Of a DNA stretch of 64,000 nucleotides, positions 60,058 through 64,000 are shown one piece after another. The DNA lies in the NCBI RefSeq assembly GCF_900078335.1, contig NZ_FKBR01000046.1:124001-188000 (forward strand). Reading direction: 5' to 3'. Positions within the stretch are counted from its first letter, which is position 1. Each line of letters begins with the position of its first letter. The notes under the pieces were generated by a model. That model ran no database searches. It was not told where the DNA came from and was given only the letters and a program-made list of their open reading frames with translations. Both the position numbers and the translations under genes were made by a program. This DNA is from Bordetella trematum (GTDB lineage Bacteria; Pseudomonadota; Gammaproteobacteria; Burkholderiales; Burkholderiaceae_B).

Positions 60058-61425
60058 ATGAGACTCCGATCCAAGATCCTGCTGCTGGCTGTGGTGCCCT
60101 TCGTGGTGGCCGTGACCATCATCGCGCTGGGCATCGCCCTGCAGACGCTGGAGCTGGCCAAACGCCAGAAAGCCGTGCTGGCTGCCGCCTGGATGGAGAC
60201 CAAGACCACCGAGCTGCGTCACTACGTGCGGCTGGCGCAAAGCGCGATTGCGCCGCTGTTGCGTTCGGCCGACACCCGGCAGGCCCAGGAACAGGCGCTG
60301 GCCCTGCTGGCGAATATGCAATTCGGGCACGACGGCTACTTCTTCGTTTTCAATCTGCAGGGCGTGAACCTCATGCATCCGCGCCAGCCGGCGCTGGTGG
60401 GACGCAGCCACTGGGAGATGCGCGACATCGAAGGCAACCCGGTGATCCAGAACCTGCTGTCCGTGGCGCAGGCCGGCGGCGCACAGGGCAGCGCCGTGCG
60501 CTATCTCTGGGAAAAACCCTCGACCCATGAAACCGTCGCCAAGCTGGGCTATGTGCAGGCCGTGCAGCCCTGGGGCTGGATGATCGGCACCGGCATCTAC
60601 ATCGACGATGTACAACAGGCCCTGCATCAGATCGACGAGCAGGTGCAGGCCAGCATCGCCGTCATGATCCGCTGGGTGGGCGGCATCGCCGCGCTGGGGC
60701 TGCTGGTCGTGGCCTTCGGCGGGTGGGCGCTCAACATCAGCGACCATCGCCAGGCCGAGGCCAAGCTGCGGCTGTTGGCGCGCCAGGTCGTGCGCAGCCA
60801 GGAGGACGAGCGCGCCCGGCTGTCGCGCGAGCTGCACGACGGGCTGAGCCAGTTGCTGATCTCGATCAAGCTGCAACTGGAAGCCGCCCGCAGCCGGCTG
60901 CGGGCCGCGCCAGCGGCCTCTCAGGCGCCGGTCGATCCGCTGCTCGAAGGCGCGTTGCAGCGCCTGGGAGGCGCGGTAGCCGAAGTGCGGCGACTATCGC
61001 ATAATCTGCGGCCCTCGCTGCTGGACGACCTGGGCCTGCCGGCCGCGCTGGAGCACCTGACGCGCGAAACCTGGGAAACGCCCGAAGGAACACTGCAGGC
61101 AGTGTTGCGTATCGAGGGCAAGCCGCATCCGCTGCCCGACCACCAGGCCACGGCCCTTTTCCGCCTGGCCCAGGAGGCCCTGGCCAATGCGCTGCGCCAC
61201 GCCCACGCCAGCCGGGTCGAGATGCGGCTGCGCTATCTGCCCGAGGCCACCGAGCTGATCATCGACGACAATGGCTGCGGCTTCGACCTGCGCGCCGTGC
61301 GCAAGGACCCGCAAGCCGGGATCGGCCTGCACAACATGACCGAACGCATGGTCACGCTGGGCGGCGAACTCGACATCCAGAGCAACGCCCAGGGCACCAC
61401 GCTTTGCGCCCGCCTGCCCCGCTAA
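60058..61425 (+). CDS. Sensor histidine kinase with cache domain (HisKA_3 type)
   Basis: The 455-residue protein (ATG 60058, no clear ribosome binding site) has a first membrane helix (ILLLAVVPFVVAVTIIALGIAL), an extracytoplasmic sCache domain with FGHDGYFFVFNLQGVNLMHPRQPALVGRS and QPWGWMIGTGIYIDDV, and a second helix (WVGGIAALGLLVVAFGGWAL). The HisKA_3 box follows with H260 in RLSRELHDGLSQLLISIK, then ATPase boxes ALANALRHAHAS, DDNGCGFD and GIGLHNMTERM. Cache domains of this type often bind C2-C4 carboxylates, so pyruvate is a reasonable ligand given divergent cstA. Its response regulator follows after 42 bp. Confidence 0.9.
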   Translation: MRLRSKILLLAVVPFVVAVTIIALGIALQTLELAKRQKAVLAAAWMETKTTELRHYVRLAQSAIAPLLRSADTRQAQEQALALLANMQFGHDGYFFVFNLQGVNLMHPRQPALVGRSHWEMRDIEGNPVIQNLLSVAQAGGAQGSAVRYLWEKPSTHETVAKLGYVQAVQPWGWMIGTGIYIDDVQQALHQIDEQVQASIAVMIRWVGGIAALGLLVVAFGGWALNISDHRQAEAKLRLLARQVVRSQEDERARLSRELHDGLSQLLISIKLQLEAARSRLRAAPAASQAPVDPLLEGALQRLGGAVAEVRRLSHNLRPSLLDDLGLPAALEHLTRETWETPEGTLQAVLRIEGKPHPLPDHQATALFRLAQEALANALRHAHASRVEMRLRYLPEATELIIDDNGCGFDLRAVRKDPQAGIGLHNMTERMVTLGGELDIQSNAQGTTLCARLPR

Positions 61426-61467
61426 CCCTGCCTGTCCCGTTTGTCAGCCCAAGCAAGGAACCCCATC

Positions 61468-62103
61468 ATGCCCGCCCCTCCCGCCCGCGTCCTGCTGATC
61501 GATGACCACGCCCTGGTGCGCGATGGCCTCAAGCTGCATCTGGAGGCCGCAGCCGGCCTGAGCGTGGTCGGCGAGGCCGACAATGCCCAGGCCGCACTGC
61601 GCTGGCTGGCCGAATGCGGTCCGGCGCAGATGCCGCAGATCATCCTGCTCGATCTCTACATGCGCGGCATGGACGGCCTGGAGCTGGCCACGCAACTGCA
61701 CGAACGCTACCCCGAAATCGCCGTGCTGATCCTGTCCATGCACGACAACGTCGAATACATGCTGCAGGCCGTGCGCGCCGGGGCGCGCGGCTATCTGCTC
61801 AAGGACGAGCCGGCCGAAGAAATCATCAATGCCATCGCCGCGGTGCAGGCCGGTCAGCGCTATTTCAGCGCAAGGGTATCCATGAAACTGGCCAACAGCT
61901 GCGCGCCGGTGTCGCTGCTCACCCAGCGCGAGCGCGAGATTCTGCGCCACATCGGCGCCGGCCTGGCCAACAAGCAGATCGCCCAGACGCTCGATCTCTC
62001 GGTGCGCACGGTCGAGACGCACCGGCAGAACCTCAAGCGCAAACTCGGCATCGAGGGTCAGGCCGAATTGATCAAGTTCGCCATCGAGCACCGGGTGCTC
62101 TGA
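61468..62103 (+). CDS. NarL/LuxR-type response regulator
   Basis: The 211-residue protein (ATG 61468, AAGGAA upstream) has a receiver domain with RVLLIDDHALVRDGL, D62 in ILLDLYMRGMDGLEL, LSMHDNVEY and GYLLKDEPAEE. The C-terminal LuxR helix-turn-helix is LTQREREILRHIGAGLANKQIAQTLDLSVRTVETHRQNLKRKLG. All phosphorylation residues are intact. It pairs with the upstream kinase and probably controls cstA-ybdD through the TACGTA array. Confidence 0.92.
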   Translation: MPAPPARVLLIDDHALVRDGLKLHLEAAAGLSVVGEADNAQAALRWLAECGPAQMPQIILLDLYMRGMDGLELATQLHERYPEIAVLILSMHDNVEYMLQAVRAGARGYLLKDEPAEEIINAIAAVQAGQRYFSARVSMKLANSCAPVSLLTQREREILRHIGAGLANKQIAQTLDLSVRTVETHRQNLKRKLGIEGQAELIKFAIEHRVL

Positions 62104-62196
62104 GCACGCGCGCTCCAAACGCCGCGCTGCGGGCTGCTCGCGCGCCTGGCGCCTGCTACGCTTGGCCCCTGAACCGCCTTCCCTCTGGTTTTCACC

Positions 62197-63309
62197 ATGC
62201 CTCTGCTTCATGACCCTGACGAACTCGCCGCCTGGCTGCGCCTGTCGCTCGAGCCTGGCGTCGGCCCGGTGACGGCCTGCGGCCTGCTGCGCGCTTTCGG
62301 CCTGCCGCAGGCCCTGTATGCCCAGCGCAGCGCCGCCCTGATGCGCCAGCTGCCGCAGCCGCTGGCCCTGCAACTGGCCGCGCCCGCGCCGGCCGCAATG
62401 GCCGAACAGATCGCGCAAGCCCTGCAATGGGTCGAGGGCGAAGACCACTATGTCCTGACCCTGGCCGATCCCGGCTACCCCCAGGCCCTGCTCAGCATCA
62501 GCGATCCGCCGGTGCTGCTGTACGCCAAGGGCCGCCCCGCCTTGCTCAAGCAGCCCGCCCTGGCCGTGGTCGGCGCGCGTCACGCCACGCCCATGGGCGC
62601 GCAGAATGCGCGCGCCTTCGCCCGCCACCTCGCCAGCCATGGCTGGTGCGTGGTCAGCGGCCTGGCGCAGGGCATCGACGCCGCCGCCCACGAGGGCGCC
62701 CTGGCGGCCGGCGAAGCAGGCGCGGCCACCATCGCGGTGCTGGGCACCGGCGTGGACCGGGTCTATCCGGCCGCCAACCGCCAACTGGCCCATGCCATTG
62801 CGGCGCAGGGCCTGCTGCTATCGGAATTTCCCTTGGGAACGGGCGCGCAGGCTCATCATTTCCCGCAGCGCAACCGGCTGGTGGCCGGCCTGACGCGCGG
62901 CGTGCTGGTGGTCGAGGCGGCGCGCCAGAGCGGCTCGCTCATCACCGCCCGGCTGGCCGGCGAGAACGGGCGCGAGGTCTTCGCCATCCCGGGCTCCATC
63001 CATTCGCCGCTGTCGCGCGGCTGCCATGCCCTGATCCGCCAGGGCGCCAAGCTGGTCGAAACGGCACAGGACATCACCGATGAACTCGGCAGCCCGAACC
63101 CGTCGCCACGCCCTGCACAAGCTGCCCAGACGCCGCCAGCGCCGCATCCGGCCCTGCTGGCGTGCCTGGGTCATGACCCGCGCCACCCGGATGAACTGGC
63201 TGCGGAAATGGCGCTCGACATGGCAACGCTCAACGCCCAGCTCACCGAGCTGGAACTGGCGGGCTGGGTGGCCCGCCTGGAAGACGGCCGCCTGCAGCGC
63301 TTGCGCTGA
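62197..63309 (+). CDS. dprA: DNA processing protein DprA
   Basis: The 370-residue protein has an N-terminal SAM-like region (ELAAWLRLSLEPGVGPVTACGLL), the Rossmann-like core VVGARHATPMGAQNARAFARHLASHG, VVSGLAQGIDAAAHEGAL, AVLGTGVDRVYPAANR, LLLSEFPLGTGAQAHHFPQRNRLVAGL, VVEAARQSGSLITARLAG and REVFAIPGSIHSPLSRGCHALIRQGAKLV, and a C-terminal winged helix (LGHDPRHPDELAAEMALDMATLNAQLTELELAGWVARLEDG). It protects incoming single-stranded DNA and loads RecA in transformation. Confidence 0.95.
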   Translation: MPLLHDPDELAAWLRLSLEPGVGPVTACGLLRAFGLPQALYAQRSAALMRQLPQPLALQLAAPAPAAMAEQIAQALQWVEGEDHYVLTLADPGYPQALLSISDPPVLLYAKGRPALLKQPALAVVGARHATPMGAQNARAFARHLASHGWCVVSGLAQGIDAAAHEGALAAGEAGAATIAVLGTGVDRVYPAANRQLAHAIAAQGLLLSEFPLGTGAQAHHFPQRNRLVAGLTRGVLVVEAARQSGSLITARLAGENGREVFAIPGSIHSPLSRGCHALIRQGAKLVETAQDITDELGSPNPSPRPAQAAQTPPAPHPALLACLGHDPRHPDELAAEMALDMATLNAQLTELELAGWVARLEDGRLQRLR

Positions 63310-63324
63310 GGCGGCGCGCGGCGC

Positions 63325-63660
63325 TTAACGCACCCCGGCAGACTTCAGCTCATCGCACATCTGCTTTTTCTGTTCGGCGCTGGCCTGGCTGATGGCCTGC
63401 TTGCCCTGCGCCTCACCGGCCGCAAAGGCCGCTTCGAACGCCGCGCCCGACATGCCGTTCTCGGCCAGCGCCTTCTGTTGCTTCGCTTTCAGGTCACGCA
63501 GCTGGGCATCGGTATAGCCGCCGCAGGACAGGGCCGCTGCCTGCATGACACCGCCCATGCGGGCCTGGTTGTTGAGCGCATCGGCGCCCTGCGCCATGGC
63601 AGCACCTGCCGCCAGGGACAGCGCAGCCGCGAGGGAAACATTCCGAAGATAAGTCCGCAT
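63325..63660 (-). CDS. Small secreted protein with two cysteines
   Basis: The 111-residue protein has a clear signal peptide ending AAGAAMAQG (residues 1-24). The mature part has LSCGGYTDAQLRDLKAKQQKALAENGMSGAAFEAAFAAGEAQGKQ and ends QMCDELKSAGV. Cys46 and Cys102 could form one disulfide in the periplasm; the rest is helical and Ala/Gln/Lys-rich. I do not recognise the family. It converges with dprA (15 bp gap) and its function is unknown. Confidence 0.7.
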   Translation of the reverse strand: MRTYLRNVSLAAALSLAAGAAMAQGADALNNQARMGGVMQAAALSCGGYTDAQLRDLKAKQQKALAENGMSGAAFEAAFAAGEAQGKQAISQASAEQKKQMCDELKSAGVR

Positions 63661-63944
63661 ATACCCAACCTTGATTCGAGATTGATCAACGCAGAAGGCT
63701 TGCCGCCTTCCGCCCGATTCGCGCTCCTGCCGACCGGGCGAACCCCGGGCAGCAGGCCGATCCGACCCAGGATAGCCCGCCCCTGGGGCCAGGAAAGCGA
63801 CATTTAATTAATTCTTACCAAACATCGCCCGTCAGCAAATAAATCGAACAATTGGCCGGCCTCCCTTTGCTGCGCCGCCGCCCTCGCGGCTGCTCTACAC
63901 TAGGCGGATTGCGCCGCCGGCGGCGCCCCGAATCAGGAACAGAC

Positions 63945-64000
63945 ATGTCTTTGCCCACCCGAGTCAAGATCGTCGAAGTTTCACCGCGCGACGGCCTGCA
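63945..64000 (+). CDS. Start of HMG-CoA lyase-like protein, cut by window end
   Basis: The ATG at 63945 follows CAGGAACAG. The first 18 residues, MSLPTRVKIVEVSPRDGL, match the N-terminus of hydroxymethylglutaryl-CoA lyase (VKIVEVGPRDGLQ), where RDGLQ contains metal and substrate contact residues. The rest lies beyond the window, so related DRE-TIM lyases cannot be ruled out. The preceding 284 bp contain an AT-rich patch (63803-63855) but no clear paired promoter hexamers. Confidence 0.8.
   Translation, partial: MSLPTRVKIVEVSPRDGL

Noticed and set aside
57939-60530. Long open frame (863 codons) antisense to cstA and into the kinase gene
   Set aside because: Rich in His, Gln, Gly and Arg as expected of shadows of a GC-rich gene; CstA and kinase motifs lie in the other frames.

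Overview
The window is a GC-rich, gene-dense bacterial chromosome segment with about 65 protein genes, mostly separated by less than 100 bp or overlapping by 4 bp (ATGA junctions). The gene content points to a betaproteobacterium of the Burkholderiales, most likely the Bordetella/Achromobacter group of Alcaligenaceae. The support is two Bug/TctC-type periplasmic receptor genes, CoA-transferase and acyl-CoA catabolic sets, the runs rplU-rpmA-obgE-proB, gpmA-envC-ctpA-moeB, rhodanese-grxC-secB-gpsA and rsmB-DUF4390-ntrY-ntrX-trkA-trkH, and a KynR/KynU pair. The genus is an inference. No phage, insertion sequence, integrase or CRISPR array was seen.

Layout. (1) 1-9785, plus strand: a ten-gene catabolic and uptake operon. 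It holds a class III aminotransferase (cut by the window start), an M29/NicX-like metalloenzyme, a crotonase-fold protein, a CaiB/BaiF CoA-transferase, a complete Liv-type ABC importer with a Tat-exported binding protein, and an amidase. The substrate cannot be read from sequence. (2) 9830-14562: tRNA-Pro(CGG), ispB, then rplU-rpmA-obgE and proB. (3) 14567-16315: a small regulatory island of one pseudo-receiver winged-helix protein and two tandem XRE repressor-like genes with matching operators. (4) 16377-19606: a SecD-head-like lipoprotein, a TPP riboswitch with thiC, and a small membrane protein. (5) 19650-23832: NhaR-type LysR regulator divergent from a TerC/Alx-type protein, then a FAD oxidase with its GntR regulator. 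(6) 23904-31051: the moeB-ctpA-envC-gpmA operon, divergent from rhodanese-grxC-secB-gpsA.

(7) 31122-35660: a Bug receptor, trmL, comF-like, bioC-like and ybdK. (8) 35976-43817: trkH-trkA-ntrX-like-ntrY-DUF4390-rsmB, all minus strand. (9) 43888-50401: a second catabolic cluster. An acyl-CoA dehydrogenase and Bug receptor are divergent from an SDR, a cyclase-family hydrolase, an acyl-CoA ligase and a UTRA GntR regulator. (10) 50589-57437: rimO, a LOG protein, a HAD phosphatase, a flavin protein, fmt, def, kynU and kynR. (11) 57457-62103: cstA-ybdD divergent from a cache-domain histidine kinase/NarL regulator pair, with three helically phased TACGTA sites between them. (12) 62197-64000: dprA, a small secreted Cys protein, and the start of an HMG-CoA lyase-like gene.

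The two catabolic clusters share one logic: a periplasmic receptor or importer feeds an acid to CoA activation and beta-oxidation-like steps. The rest is housekeeping (translation, secretion, cell division, potassium uptake, thiamine and ubiquinone side-chain synthesis) with local regulators. The most notable signals are the XRE pair with operators at identical spacing, the phased TACGTA array before cstA, the altered active-site residues in the first catabolic cluster, and the NtrX-like regulator without its ATPase domain.
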